A stretch of DNA of 51,014 bases from NCBI GenBank assembly GCA_002163025.1, contig MABF01000180.1:1-51014 (forward strand). The letters run 5' to 3'. The position numbers were made by a program, and so were the translations under genes. The stretch's first letter is position 1. The number at the start of each line of letters is the position of its first letter. This DNA is from 'Osedax' symbiont bacterium Rs2_46_30_T18 (GTDB lineage Bacteria; Pseudomonadota; Gammaproteobacteria; Pseudomonadales; Balneatricaceae). A model generated the notes under the pieces. The model did no database searches. It saw only the letters and a program-made list of their open reading frames with translations, and was not told the DNA's origin. This document shows positions 9,776 to 18,424 of this stretch, piece after piece.

Positions 9776-10671
9776 GCAAGCAAAAGGTCAAGATTGTTGA
9801 AGTAGGCCCCAGAGACGGACTGCAAAACGAAACTGCCATCATCAGTAGTCAGACCAAGATAGATTTAATTAACCGTTTAGCAGATGCAGGGCTGGCGCAC
9901 ATAGAAGCCGCCAGCTTTGTCTCGCCACGCTGGGTGCCGCAAATGGCAGATGCAGAGCAAGTCATGCGCGGCTACACGGCTAAAGCAGGTGTTAGCTACA
10001 GTGCTTTAGTACCCAATTTAAAAGGTCTGGAGAATGCTATTGAAGCCGGCGTGCAAGAAATCGCCGTCTTCACCGCGGCCTCTGAGGCCTTCTGCCAGAA
10101 AAATATCAACTGCAGCGTAGCCCAGAGTCTAAAACGCTTTACTGATATCATGGCGCTGGCCAGTGATCGGCAGATTAAAGTGCGTGGCTATGTCTCCACG
10201 GTACTCGGCTGCCCCTATCAGGGCGAGGTCTCCCTAGCGCAAGTCAGTGACGTCAGTAGTACGCTCTACGAAATGGGCTGTTACGAAATTTCCCTGGGGG
10301 ATACCATTGGCGTGGGCACCGCTGATAAAGTTGAGCAACTGATACGAAACTGTCAAAAAACTATACCGCTAGAAGATTTGGCGGTACATTTTCACGACAG
10401 CTATGGCCAGGGGTTAGTGAACATCTATGCCGCTTTATCTCAGGGAATACGCACTGTCGATACTTCAATATCGGGGTTAGGTGGCTGTCCGTACGCCAAC
10501 GGTGCCACCGGTAATGTCGCCACCGAAGATGTGGTATATATGTTACATGGCCTGGGCTACGAAACCGACATAGACCTGAATAAGCTGGTGGCAGCTGGAC
10601 ATTGGATCAGCGACCAGTTACAACGTATTAATGGATCTAAAACCGGACTGGCAATGAATAAGAGACGCTGA
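9772..10671 (+). CDS. liuE: Hydroxymethylglutaryl-CoA lyase
   Basis: The 299-aa TIM-barrel enzyme cleaves HMG-CoA into acetoacetate and acetyl-CoA, the last step of the leucine route. Diagnostic segments are VEVGPRDGLQNE near residue 10 (catalytic Arg and metal-binding Asp), VHFHDSYGQGLVN near 205 (metal-binding histidines) and GLGGCPYANGATGN near 235 with the active-site cysteine. Its ATG overlaps the liuD stop. Acetoacetate made here needs activation, either by the adjacent CoA ligase or by the CoA-transferase encoded at 27-29 kb. Confidence 0.94.
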   Translation: MSKQKVKIVEVGPRDGLQNETAIISSQTKIDLINRLADAGLAHIEAASFVSPRWVPQMADAEQVMRGYTAKAGVSYSALVPNLKGLENAIEAGVQEIAVFTAASEAFCQKNINCSVAQSLKRFTDIMALASDRQIKVRGYVSTVLGCPYQGEVSLAQVSDVSSTLYEMGCYEISLGDTIGVGTADKVEQLIRNCQKTIPLEDLAVHFHDSYGQGLVNIYAALSQGIRTVDTSISGLGGCPYANGATGNVATEDVVYMLHGLGYETDIDLNKLVAAGHWISDQLQRINGSKTGLAMNKRR

Positions 10672-10761
10672 CAGAGCGACAGCAATGCGCAAAGTCTGGC
10701 AATTAAACGCTCGCAGCCAGCAACAAAGAATTTTAAAAAATAATAATAGATTGGATCAACA

Positions 10762-12483
10762 ATGCCAGAACTAACTTCTGAAACAACCCCTGTGCAGTTC
10801 GATAGCTATAGCCGTGGAAACTGCGACACCCCATTGATGAAAATGACCTTAGGCGAGGCTTTCGATCGTAGCGTAGAGCGCTACCCGGATGGCGAAGCAC
10901 TGGTCGCGATAGAGCAAAACATCCGCTACACCTACCTTCAGTTGCAACAGCAGGTCAATATTGCCGCCCGGGCATTTTTAGCGCTTGGGGTTAAAAAAGG
11001 GGATCGAGTGGGGATTTGGTCCCCCAACTGTGCCCAGTGGTTAGTGACACAATTTGCCACTGCCAAAATAGGTGCAATTTTAGTTAATGTTAACCCGGCC
11101 TATCAGCTGAGCGAATTAGAGTTTACTCTGAACCAGTCAGGCATCGGTTATTTGGTGATGGCGGACAATTTCAAAAAATCCGACTATTGCCAGATGCTCA
11201 GAACACTGGCCCCCGAGTTGAGCAGTAGCGGTACAGGTAGTTTACCTGCCAAGCGATTGCCACAGCTCAAAGCTATTATCAATTTATCGCAGCAACAGCA
11301 ACCCGGCATGCTGCGTTGGACAGATTTTTGTCGAAATGCCAGCCAAATTGAGCACAGTGAATTGCTGCATATACAACAGCAACTGCATTTCAACGATCCG
11401 ATTAACATCCAATACACTTCAGGTACTACTGGGTCGCCAAAAGGCGTGACGCTCTCCCACTACAACATACTCAACAACGGTTTCTTCGTGACTGAGAACT
11501 TGCATTTTAGCCACAGCGACAGACTGGTTATCCCCGTTCCTCTCTATCACTGTTTTGGCATGGTAATGGGCAATATAGGTTGTGTCAGTCATGGCGCCAC
11601 TATGATCTACCCCGCAGCAGCTTTCGATCCTTTATCAGTACTACAAGCAGTACAAGATGAAAAAGCCACCGCCTTATATGCAGTGCCTACTATGTTTATC
11701 AGCATGCTCGAACACCCGCAGTTCGATAGCTTCCAATTGAACAGTTTACGCACTGGCATAATGGCCGGCTCTATCTGCCCGGCAACAATTATGCGAGCCG
11801 TCAATGATAAAATGCATATGCGAGAGATCCAGATAGCCTATGGTATGACAGAAACCAGCCCGGTCTCGAGCCAGAGTGCTGCTGACGATAGTTTCGAGCG
11901 GCGCATGAGTACTGTCGGGCGCACCCAACCACATATCGAGCACAAAATAATTGATCCCGATACCGGTGTCACAGTTGCCCGCAATGTTTCGGGCGAGCTG
12001 TGTACACGCGGCTATTCAGTCATGATAGGTTACTGGCAAAATGATCTGGCCACTGACTCAGTAATTGAAAGCGATGGCTGGATGCACACCGGTGATTTAG
12101 CGACTATGGATGAACAAGGTTATTTACGCATTGTTGGCCGGATCAAGGACATGATAATCCGTGGTGGTGAAAACATTTATCCTAAAGAAGTGGAAGACTT
12201 CCTACATGCTCACCCGCAAATAAGTGACGTGCAAATCACCGGAGTTCCGGATAAGAAGTACGGCGAAGAACTAGTAGCCTGGATCAAACTGCGTCCCGAT
12301 GCTCCAGCAATGGATGCCGAGGCGATTGTGCAATATTGTCGGGGCAATATCAGCCACTACAAGATCCCGCGCTACATTAAGTTTGTCGAGAGCTACCCAA
12401 TGACAGTCACTGGAAAAGTGCAGAAATTTAAGATCCGTGAGATGGCGATGGCAGAACTGCAGCTTGAGGATATAGTGGAATAA
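10762..12483 (+). CDS. AMP-dependent acyl-CoA synthetase of the liu operon (ACSF2-like)
   Basis: This 573-aa ANL-superfamily ligase forms an acyl-adenylate and then an acyl-CoA. It has the P-loop-like YTSGTTGSPKGVTLSH near residue 215, the YGMTETSP A5 motif near 361, the hinge segment IRGGENIYPKEVEDF near 467, and the catalytic lysine in TVTGKVQKFK near 551. The sequence looks like the ACSF2/medium-chain acyl-CoA ligase group. It follows liuE by 90 nt and ends at a strong terminator, so it is the last operon gene. Likely substrates are isovalerate, 3-methylcrotonate or acetoacetate; sequence does not decide between them. Confidence 0.85.
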   Translation: MPELTSETTPVQFDSYSRGNCDTPLMKMTLGEAFDRSVERYPDGEALVAIEQNIRYTYLQLQQQVNIAARAFLALGVKKGDRVGIWSPNCAQWLVTQFATAKIGAILVNVNPAYQLSELEFTLNQSGIGYLVMADNFKKSDYCQMLRTLAPELSSSGTGSLPAKRLPQLKAIINLSQQQQPGMLRWTDFCRNASQIEHSELLHIQQQLHFNDPINIQYTSGTTGSPKGVTLSHYNILNNGFFVTENLHFSHSDRLVIPVPLYHCFGMVMGNIGCVSHGATMIYPAAAFDPLSVLQAVQDEKATALYAVPTMFISMLEHPQFDSFQLNSLRTGIMAGSICPATIMRAVNDKMHMREIQIAYGMTETSPVSSQSAADDSFERRMSTVGRTQPHIEHKIIDPDTGVTVARNVSGELCTRGYSVMIGYWQNDLATDSVIESDGWMHTGDLATMDEQGYLRIVGRIKDMIIRGGENIYPKEVEDFLHAHPQISDVQITGVPDKKYGEELVAWIKLRPDAPAMDAEAIVQYCRGNISHYKIPRYIKFVESYPMTVTGKVQKFKIREMAMAELQLEDIVE

Positions 12484-12490
12484 TCTCAAT

Positions 12491-12526
12491 AAAATGCTGG
12501 GAATTTAGATAATTTCCAGCATTTTT
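12491..12526 (+). terminator. Rho-independent terminator of the liu operon
   Basis: AAAATGCTGG (12491-12500) pairs with CCAGCATTTT (12516-12525). The stem extends inward through GAATT/AATTT, and a T-rich tail follows. It starts 8 nt after the acyl-CoA ligase stop codon. The matching A-run on the left allows it to serve the convergent EamA gene as well. Confidence 0.85.
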
Positions 12527-12562
12527 GCTCGCAAAATAATCGACTAAACACGCCATGCAAGC

Positions 12563-13468
12563 TTACTTTAATTTGAAATTTGCGCATACCACACCCAAGG
12601 TAATCACTAGCATAGCCACGATCGTACTTAGCTGCAGCGATTCTCTGAGGATCAAAAAGGCCAATATCGCCACCAGCACAGGTGTCATGGCTCCCCAACA
12701 TGCTGACATTTCTGCACCCAGCTTGTTGATTGCATGACCATAAGTGATCACCGCTACTAATCCACAAAAACCGCCCATAACCACCAGCTGGGGCAGTATC
12801 TGCTGCCAGGGTACAATGCTTAAGTTTGTCTCAAAAACACCCATAGGAGCTGCTACTAACAGCCCAGTTGCAGCGGTGATATTCAATAGCGCCGCTATCT
12901 CTAAACTGGATAGTTTTGCCAATTTCACGCTCACTGTGTACACCGCCCAACAGGCGGCCGCTAACAAATAGAGCAATGAGCCAAACAGGGCAGAGCTACT
13001 TTGGGTATTGTAGTTTTCCGCCATTAAAATAGCGATCCCCAATAGTACAGTGCCCAGACCTACTACTCTGCGTTTAGCCAGGCGCTCGCGGTAAAAACAC
13101 ACCGCAATCACAGTCACAAACACAGGTGCCACGCCCGGTACTAACAAACTGCCAATAACTGCCTGGACGTTTCCAGATGCAATCACAGATAACAGATAAA
13201 ATGGCAGGCCCGCGCCAACCATTACTCCGAGTAAATAACGCTTTTTAACCTTGCATATTGTTCCCCTGCTCCGATACAAAACAGGTAACAGCAGCAGCCC
13301 GGGTAAAACAAATCGCAACAGCGCCATATCAAAACTAGTGAGTGCCGACTGAGCACCGCTGCGCAAGGCGACGAAATAGGAAGACCATATTATTAAGGTA
13401 GCGACTAATGCCAGTACGCCTGAGTTGACAGTCGATAATCTCAGTTTTGTTACCACGACTTGCATCAT
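12563..13468 (-). CDS. EamA/DMT-superfamily transporter
   Basis: The 301-aa protein consists of about ten hydrophobic helices arranged as two EamA repeats, for example LVATLIIWSSYFVALR near 20 and LFGSLLYLLAAACWAVYTVS near 155. Members export amino acids or other small metabolites across the inner membrane. AGGA lies 7 nt before the ATG. It is transcribed divergently from an Lrp/AsnC-family gene across a 141-nt gap, the usual arrangement of a regulator next to the amino-acid exporter it controls, so an amino-acid substrate is likely but inferred. Confidence 0.87.
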   Translation of the reverse strand: MMQVVVTKLRLSTVNSGVLALVATLIIWSSYFVALRSGAQSALTSFDMALLRFVLPGLLLLPVLYRSRGTICKVKKRYLLGVMVGAGLPFYLLSVIASGNVQAVIGSLLVPGVAPVFVTVIAVCFYRERLAKRRVVGLGTVLLGIAILMAENYNTQSSSALFGSLLYLLAAACWAVYTVSVKLAKLSSLEIAALLNITAATGLLVAAPMGVFETNLSIVPWQQILPQLVVMGGFCGLVAVITYGHAINKLGAEMSACWGAMTPVLVAILAFLILRESLQLSTIVAMLVITLGVVCANFKLK

Positions 13469-13501
13469 TATTTCTTCCTCGGATTGAACAGCAATTTAAG
13501 G

Positions 13502-13554
13502 CGCTATTATCGACCAAAGCAGTCGCTATTATTTGGCATTGTTGTGTATATAAT
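13502..13554. promoter_or_regulatory. Direct repeats and -10 box between EamA and Lrp-family genes
   Basis: The 9-mer CGCTATTAT occurs at 13502-13510 and again at 13524-13532, a 22-nt offset equal to about two helical turns. A TATAAT hexamer at 13549-13554 could serve the rightward regulator gene. Phased repeats are typical of Lrp-family binding regions. No -35 box is convincing. Confidence 0.35.
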
Positions 13555-13609
13555 TTGCTACATTTGGCGTAAAGTAGCGTCCTTTATTAGATTATTGATT
13601 GAAAACGCC

Positions 13610-14065
13610 ATGGATAGAATAGATAGAAGAATATTAGAGCTGTTGCAGATAGATGGTCGGCTCAGCACTGCAGAGATTGCCGACCAAGTTAACTTATCCC
13701 CCTCACCTTGCGCCAGACGGATTAAAAAGCTGGAACAAGATAAAATTATCATAGGTTATCAGGCAAAAGTTTCGCGCCTGAGTGTCTCGCTGGGCATGAC
13801 CGTATTTGTACATGTTAATTTGAATAGCCATCAGGAAGCCGACCTTGCGCACTTCGAGCAAATCATCAATGGCATCAAACATGTCATCAATGGCCATGTG
13901 GTCTCAGGGCAGTATGATTATTTGCTGGAAGTGGTCTGCGCAGATCTTATCGCCTATGAGAGCTTCATGCGCCAGCTGCGTATCATGCCGATGGTCAAAG
14001 ACATTAACTCTAATTTCACCATCCGCACATTTAAAGAGCAAACTGCTCTGCCTATTTGTGATTGA
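13610..14065 (+). CDS. Lrp/AsnC-family transcriptional regulator
   Basis: The 151-aa protein starts MDRIDRRILELLQIDGRLS, the canonical Lrp N-terminus. The HTH follows (EIADQVNLSPSPCARRIKKL, residues 22-41), then a linker and the C-terminal RAM effector-binding domain (HVVSGQYDYLLEVVC near 100). ATG 13610 is selected because family homology starts there; the open frame continues upstream but encodes non-homologous hydrophobic residues through the promoter region. It is divergent from the EamA exporter and probably controls it in response to an amino acid. Which amino acid cannot be read from sequence. Confidence 0.9.
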   Translation: MDRIDRRILELLQIDGRLSTAEIADQVNLSPSPCARRIKKLEQDKIIIGYQAKVSRLSVSLGMTVFVHVNLNSHQEADLAHFEQIINGIKHVINGHVVSGQYDYLLEVVCADLIAYESFMRQLRIMPMVKDINSNFTIRTFKEQTALPICD

Positions 14066-14315
14066 AATAAGATCTGGCCGTTAATTATTGGCAATAGATT
14101 GTCTCAAGCTCAGTGTTACTGTGCATCTGCAACCCGATTACCTGCTGAGGCTTAAAGACTGGCCTCACAGATGTAATACCCTGCCCCATGGATGATTGTC
14201 ATCTGCTTTGCAACAAACTCATTAGCAGACCTGTTATGTAGCCCCAAGACCTGAACTATTTCCCCCTGATACCGATATTTATCTAATTTAGAGATATTTC
14301 GCCGAAGATCATTTA

Positions 14316-14340
14316 ATTGTTGTATTTAGTATGCAACAAT
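14316..14340. promoter_or_regulatory. NsrR-like inverted repeat upstream of nnrS
   Basis: ATTGTTGTAT (14316-14325) and ATGCAACAAT (14331-14340) form an inverted repeat with one mismatch in ten. Its central TTGTATTTAGTATGCAA has the 11-1-11 spacing and TGTATTT/GTATGCA-like half-sites of nitric-oxide-sensing NsrR operators. It ends 37 nt before the nnrS start. Assignment to NsrR is from memory of the consensus. The rest of the 312-nt gap between the Lrp-family gene and nnrS shows nothing else clear. Confidence 0.45.
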
Positions 14341-14377
14341 ACTGTTCATATTAAACATACGCTGAATTGGATAGATA

Positions 14378-15547
14378 ATGAATAACTTTCAGGGCGACAA
14401 ACGCTCCCAGATTCCGGCTATTTTACAGCTAGCCTTTCGACCGTTTTTTTTATTAAGTGCTTGTTATGGTATATGGCTGCTGACCCGCTGGAGCTTGACT
14501 TTGATGGGGGTCTGGCCCTGGCACAGTGACATAGCGCTATTTTCCTGGCACGCACATGAATTTCAATTTGGCTTCGCGATTGCCGTGGTATTAGGCTTTT
14601 TACTGACGGCTTCACAAACCTGGACCGGACAACCCGGCATTAAAGGTCGCCCACTACTGACAATAGTGGCACTGTGGTTGATCGCAAGAATTGGCATGAA
14701 TTTAAACAGCGGCGGTCTCTGGTTCAGTTTGATCGGCGATACTGGCTTGTTACTGATCAGTGCGGGAGTGCTTTTACGCATGGTAGTAAAAAGTAAAAAT
14801 TATAAAAATTTAGTGTTCGTTCCTCTACTGACTATCTTTTTAGCGCTGCATCTGGGACAACTTTACGCCATGTCCATTGAAAATTCAGCGTTAAGTACGC
14901 AGCTCGGCTACGCTACCAGCTGGTGGTTTGTATTGCTGATCAGCCTAATTGGCTCTCGCGTCATCCCGTTTTTTATCTCAAGGGCTACTAGCGCCAGCAT
15001 TCCCGGCGAACCTTTAGCTTTTACCTTAGTGACTCAACTGCTTATACTGGCAATTTTTATTCAGACCTTACTAAATTATTCACTAGGATTAGAAGTTCTG
15101 CTGGGCTTTTCACTGTGCGCCCACCTCTATCGACTTTATCGTTGGCATCACCGACAGATTTGGGCCAACCCTATGCTCTGGTCACTCTGGTTAAGCTATG
15201 CATTTTTACCTTTGGCACTGATCACATTATTATCTGGCAGCAGTTACAGCAATGCGCTGCATTTAATAAATGTGGGATTTATTGCCTCTATGATAATGGC
15301 TTTTACCTGCAGAGTTTCCCTGGGCCATACTGGACGAGAAATAGCCACTAGCCGACTGATTTTATTAGCATTTATCTGTATGATCGGCGCCGCTCTCAGC
15401 AGGGGGCTGCTATTGGTATGGCTCGACACATACAGTCAGTTAATCATGTCTGTGGCCGCGATGCTCTGGTTAATCGCGCTCGTTAGCTTTGTAATCAACT
15501 ACCTGCCTATTTTGACCGGACCCAGGCCCGATGGCAGACCTGGCTGA
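14378..15547 (+). CDS. nnrS: NnrS-family membrane protein (nitric-oxide-response related)
   Basis: The 389-aa polytopic protein has about 12 hydrophobic segments and the NnrS signatures LAFRPFFLLSACYGI near residue 18, WHAHEFQFGFAIAVVLGFLL near 52 and QTWTGQPGIKG near 75. The histidines in WHAHE are conserved and probably bind heme or copper. NnrS is a heme- and copper-containing membrane protein found in NO-responsive regulons and protects cells during nitrosative stress. No denitrification genes are seen in this window, so a protective role fits better than respiration. An NsrR-like repeat lies upstream. Confidence 0.88.
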   Translation: MNNFQGDKRSQIPAILQLAFRPFFLLSACYGIWLLTRWSLTLMGVWPWHSDIALFSWHAHEFQFGFAIAVVLGFLLTASQTWTGQPGIKGRPLLTIVALWLIARIGMNLNSGGLWFSLIGDTGLLLISAGVLLRMVVKSKNYKNLVFVPLLTIFLALHLGQLYAMSIENSALSTQLGYATSWWFVLLISLIGSRVIPFFISRATSASIPGEPLAFTLVTQLLILAIFIQTLLNYSLGLEVLLGFSLCAHLYRLYRWHHRQIWANPMLWSLWLSYAFLPLALITLLSGSSYSNALHLINVGFIASMIMAFTCRVSLGHTGREIATSRLILLAFICMIGAALSRGLLLVWLDTYSQLIMSVAAMLWLIALVSFVINYLPILTGPRPDGRPG

Positions 15548-16468
15548 TCAGCTGTGCATTAACGCTTTAAGGTGAGCAACGACGGTATCCCCTAAAGCGT
15601 TAATCGCATAGCCGCCCTCCAGCATCGACAGCACCCTCCCCTGGGCATGCCTGTCAGAGAGCGCCACTATTTCCTGAGTTAACCAATAATAATCAGCATC
15701 GGTGAGTTGGTGTGAAGACATTTGATCCCCAACATGCCCATCAAACCCTGCAGAAATAATAATTAACTGTGGCGCATAGTCATCGATAGCCGTTAGCCAC
15801 CCACTGACCTGAGAGCGATATTGCGCAGAGCTGATATCCGCTGCCAGTGGTAAATTATGGATATTCCCCGGGGCTATTCCAGCGCCACTAAAGGGGTAAA
15901 ATGGGTGCTGAAAGCTAGAACAAAATAAAATATTAGGATGGCCTTCTAATATTTCTTGGGTGCCGTTACCGTGGTGCACATCGAAATCAACTATTGCCAC
16001 CCGCTGCAGTGAATACTCTGCAATAGCGTGCAGGGCCGCGATGGCGACGTTGCTGAAAAAACAGAACCCCATAGCCCCACCGCTCTCGGCGTGATGCCCA
16101 GGCGGCCTTACTGGACAAAATGCAGCTCTATGCGCCCCTTGCATTAACAAATCCACAGCCATCACCCCAGAACCTGCCGCATATTCTGCAGCGGCTAATG
16201 TCTCGGGCATCATTTGCGTATCGGCATCTAGCTGTAAGACACCTGAACTGGGCGCACTGGCATATAGTTGCTCTATGTACCCCTGCGTGTGGGCTGCCAA
16301 TAACTGCGCCCGGGTTACTTTCTGAGCATTGTATCGGCTACAGCGCTGGTATAACCCAGAGCTGTGCAGTTGCTGGTGAATTACCTGCAAACGCGCTGGC
16401 TGCTCTGGATGATCTACACCCATACTGTGTAAGCTACATTGCGCATGACTTATAATTGCGACAGACAT
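15548..16468 (-). CDS. Histone-deacetylase-superfamily amidohydrolase
   Basis: The 306-aa arginase-fold deacetylase has catalytic histidines in RPPGHHAE (125-126), zinc ligands in DFDVHHGNG (Asp163, His165) and SAGFDGH, and the catalytic tyrosine in MLEGGY near 289. Bacterial relatives include acetylpolyamine amidohydrolases and AcuC-like protein deacetylases; residues here fit the class II HDAC-like group of about 300 aa. The true substrate (acetylpolyamine or acetyl-lysine) is undecided. Its stop codon directly abuts that of nnrS on the other strand, so the genes are tail to tail with no spacer. Confidence 0.88.
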   Translation of the reverse strand: MSVAIISHAQCSLHSMGVDHPEQPARLQVIHQQLHSSGLYQRCSRYNAQKVTRAQLLAAHTQGYIEQLYASAPSSGVLQLDADTQMMPETLAAAEYAAGSGVMAVDLLMQGAHRAAFCPVRPPGHHAESGGAMGFCFFSNVAIAALHAIAEYSLQRVAIVDFDVHHGNGTQEILEGHPNILFCSSFQHPFYPFSGAGIAPGNIHNLPLAADISSAQYRSQVSGWLTAIDDYAPQLIIISAGFDGHVGDQMSSHQLTDADYYWLTQEIVALSDRHAQGRVLSMLEGGYAINALGDTVVAHLKALMHS

Positions 16469-16686
16469 TTTCGCCCCCTACTGTGAAAGACATAATAAAA
16501 AAATGTTGTGATGTTCTTAGATGAATTGTCACTTATTAACCACGTTGAGTGTTAACAATTAGCAGTAAAGTGAATATATTTCTTGCGCTCCTAATCTTGC
16601 ATTCATAAAACTTGGCCTATACTGACCTTGTTATTGAAGAGTCCGAGGGGTAACTACGGTTATTTTGTCCGGCTCAGGAGAATACT

Positions 16687-17481
16687 ATGCACATAGGAGC
16701 AACTGGGCTAAACCCCAGTCTTACCACCAGTATCCAATCTACTGCTGAAAAAATCGCCTCCGGCAAACAGATAAACAAAGCCTCTGATAACCCTGCGGCC
16801 ATACAGATTTTACAACAATTCAGTAGTCAAATTAAGGGTGAGAGCGCTGCATTTCGTAATGTCATTGACGGTATCTCCGCAATACAGACCGCTCAGGGAG
16901 GCCTTTCACAAGTCACTGATAGCCTGCAACAGTTACGCGAGCTGGGTATTCAGGCAGGTAACGGCACCTTAAACCCCAGTGACAGAGATGCCATTCAAAC
17001 TCAGGCCGATGAGCTGGTCGCAGGTATCAAAGACAGCTTAAATGGCAGTACTTTTAATAATAGATCACTGCTCAATAATGCGGACAGCCTGCAAACCCAA
17101 ACCGGCTCAGAAGCTGATCAGCAGCAGTCTCTCTCCAGCTTTGATCTGCTCACCGAGTTTTCTGATGTAGGATTGTTCAATTTAGATTTTAGCCTTGACA
17201 ATATCAATGACACTTTAACCAATATAGATAAAGCGCTCGATATAGCAGAGAAAGCCAATAGCGCTTTTGGCGCGGACCAAAACAGGCTGGAGTCTACCGC
17301 CAATACACTTGGTAACTCAATACTCAATCAGAGCAGTAGCCGCTCGCAGATAGAAGATGCTGATTACGCAGAGTTAATTACATTAATGACTAAAGCGCAA
17401 CTTAGCAGGGATGTGGAAATTGCCATGCTCGGCCAGGCTAACGCCAATCGTGGCCAAGTACTGCAATTGTTGAAAACTTAA
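16687..17481 (+). CDS. Short flagellin-domain protein, isolated from flagellar genes
   Basis: This 264-aa protein has the two conserved flagellin ends. The N-terminal helix bundle is present (EKIASGKQINKASDNPAAIQI near residue 22, then a long heptad region to about 125). So is the C-terminal helix (LITLMTKAQLSRDVEIAMLGQANANRGQVLQLL, quoted in parts: LITLMTKAQ near 232 and VLQLLKT at the end). Only a short central region separates them, so surface domains D2/D3 are absent or minimal. AGGAG lies 6 nt before the ATG. No flagellar gene or clear sigma-28 promoter is nearby. It could be a minor filament or junction protein; HAP3-like FlgL is an alternative because the N-terminus diverges from standard flagellins. 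Confidence 0.8.
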   Translation: MHIGATGLNPSLTTSIQSTAEKIASGKQINKASDNPAAIQILQQFSSQIKGESAAFRNVIDGISAIQTAQGGLSQVTDSLQQLRELGIQAGNGTLNPSDRDAIQTQADELVAGIKDSLNGSTFNNRSLLNNADSLQTQTGSEADQQQSLSSFDLLTEFSDVGLFNLDFSLDNINDTLTNIDKALDIAEKANSAFGADQNRLESTANTLGNSILNQSSSRSQIEDADYAELITLMTKAQLSRDVEIAMLGQANANRGQVLQLLKT

Positions 17482-17530
17482 GGCCAGTGACCAAATATCG
17501 CTAATTGCTGCGCACTTGTTGGGGCACATA

Positions 17531-17553
17531 AAAAAGCTCGGAGAACCGAGCTT
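17531..17553 (-). terminator. Rho-independent terminator for the phosphoribosyltransferase gene
   Basis: AAGCTCGG (17534-17541) and CCGAGCTT (17546-17553) form an 8-bp stem with a 4-nt loop. On the minus strand a run of Ts follows immediately (A-run 17530-17535 on the plus strand). It lies just beyond the phosphoribosyltransferase stop at 17559 and could also stop rightward transcripts from the flagellin gene. Confidence 0.85.
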
Positions 17554-17558
17554 AGTCT

Positions 17559-18125
17559 TTAATCTGCAAGTAGCTTAATACGTTCACGTATTGCATCTAT
17601 TCCCGGTTTATCGCGTAATAACTCGGCTTTCGTCAGCCCGGATAATTCATGGGGAAAGACTAACCATTCATCGGTCTCATAGAGATAGAAATCCGGTGCC
17701 CTGCCGGTTTTATTATTGCCGGGTTTGTAGTATGGAGTGGCAATTTTCATCACTGGTGTATTGAGACGACACTTGCGCTCGATATCCTGAATGATTTGCG
17801 CAACACTAAGGCCCGAGTCATAAACATCATCTACTATCAGCAAAGTATCTTCAGCATTTACATTTTTAATAATGTAATCAAGACCGTGCACACGTACGTT
17901 GGATACGCGTTCGGCAATACCTGTGTATGAAGATGTGCGTATAGAAATGTGATCGCACTTAATATCAAAAAAGTCTAATAACTCCTGAACAGCGATGCCT
18001 ACAGGTGTGCCCCCACGCCACACACCAACGATATAATTGGGTTTACAACCACTGTCTAGTATTTGCAAACCCAGGTTGTAAGAGTCATCCAACAACTGTT
18101 GCGCATCGATATATCTTTTTGTCAT
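17559..18125 (-). CDS. Phosphoribosyltransferase family protein (hypoxanthine/xanthine type)
   Basis: The 188-aa protein has the type I PRPP-binding motif LLIVDDVYDSG (about residues 95-105) and the upstream VGVWRGGTPVG segment near 34 that forms the PPi loop. These are standard for purine salvage enzymes that add PRPP-derived ribose-phosphate to a base. The hood region is not diagnostic enough to separate hypoxanthine, guanine and xanthine use. It is a single-gene unit with its own terminator and a 299-nt upstream gap before the SCO1-family gene. Cytoplasmic. Confidence 0.82.
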   Translation of the reverse strand: MTKRYIDAQQLLDDSYNLGLQILDSGCKPNYIVGVWRGGTPVGIAVQELLDFFDIKCDHISIRTSSYTGIAERVSNVRVHGLDYIIKNVNAEDTLLIVDDVYDSGLSVAQIIQDIERKCRLNTPVMKIATPYYKPGNNKTGRAPDFYLYETDEWLVFPHELSGLTKAELLRDKPGIDAIRERIKLLAD

Positions 18126-18424
18126 GTTTTTCCTAAAGCACTTTAATTTTTGTCCAAGAGAAAAATAACTCTCAAACTATTGTTTTACTTGAAACTTAGT
18201 TTGCCAATACTTGTCAAAAAACCTGCTGTTCTGGTATGTGTTGGCCGCAACAAGGGCAAATTCATTGCTATCCCTTAAGCATAGGGCATTATAAACAGTT
18301 ATTTAAAATATTCCCGATATAACAGAAAAAAACTGACCTTATAGTCAAAAAATATAATTCAATAAATGCTAGCATGCTCGTTACTCAATTATAAATATAA
18401 TAATTCCAGCTGATGGAGTAGTTA

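Noticed and set aside
13460-13609. Upstream extension of the Lrp-family regulator with a hydrophobic N-terminus
   Set aside because: Canonical Lrp homology begins at ATG 13610; the extension would cover the divergent promoter region and the start of the EamA gene.
16595-16623. Possible sigma-28 promoter before the isolated flagellin (GCCTATAC)
   Set aside because: The -10-like element is imperfect and no TAAA-type -35 element lies at the required distance.
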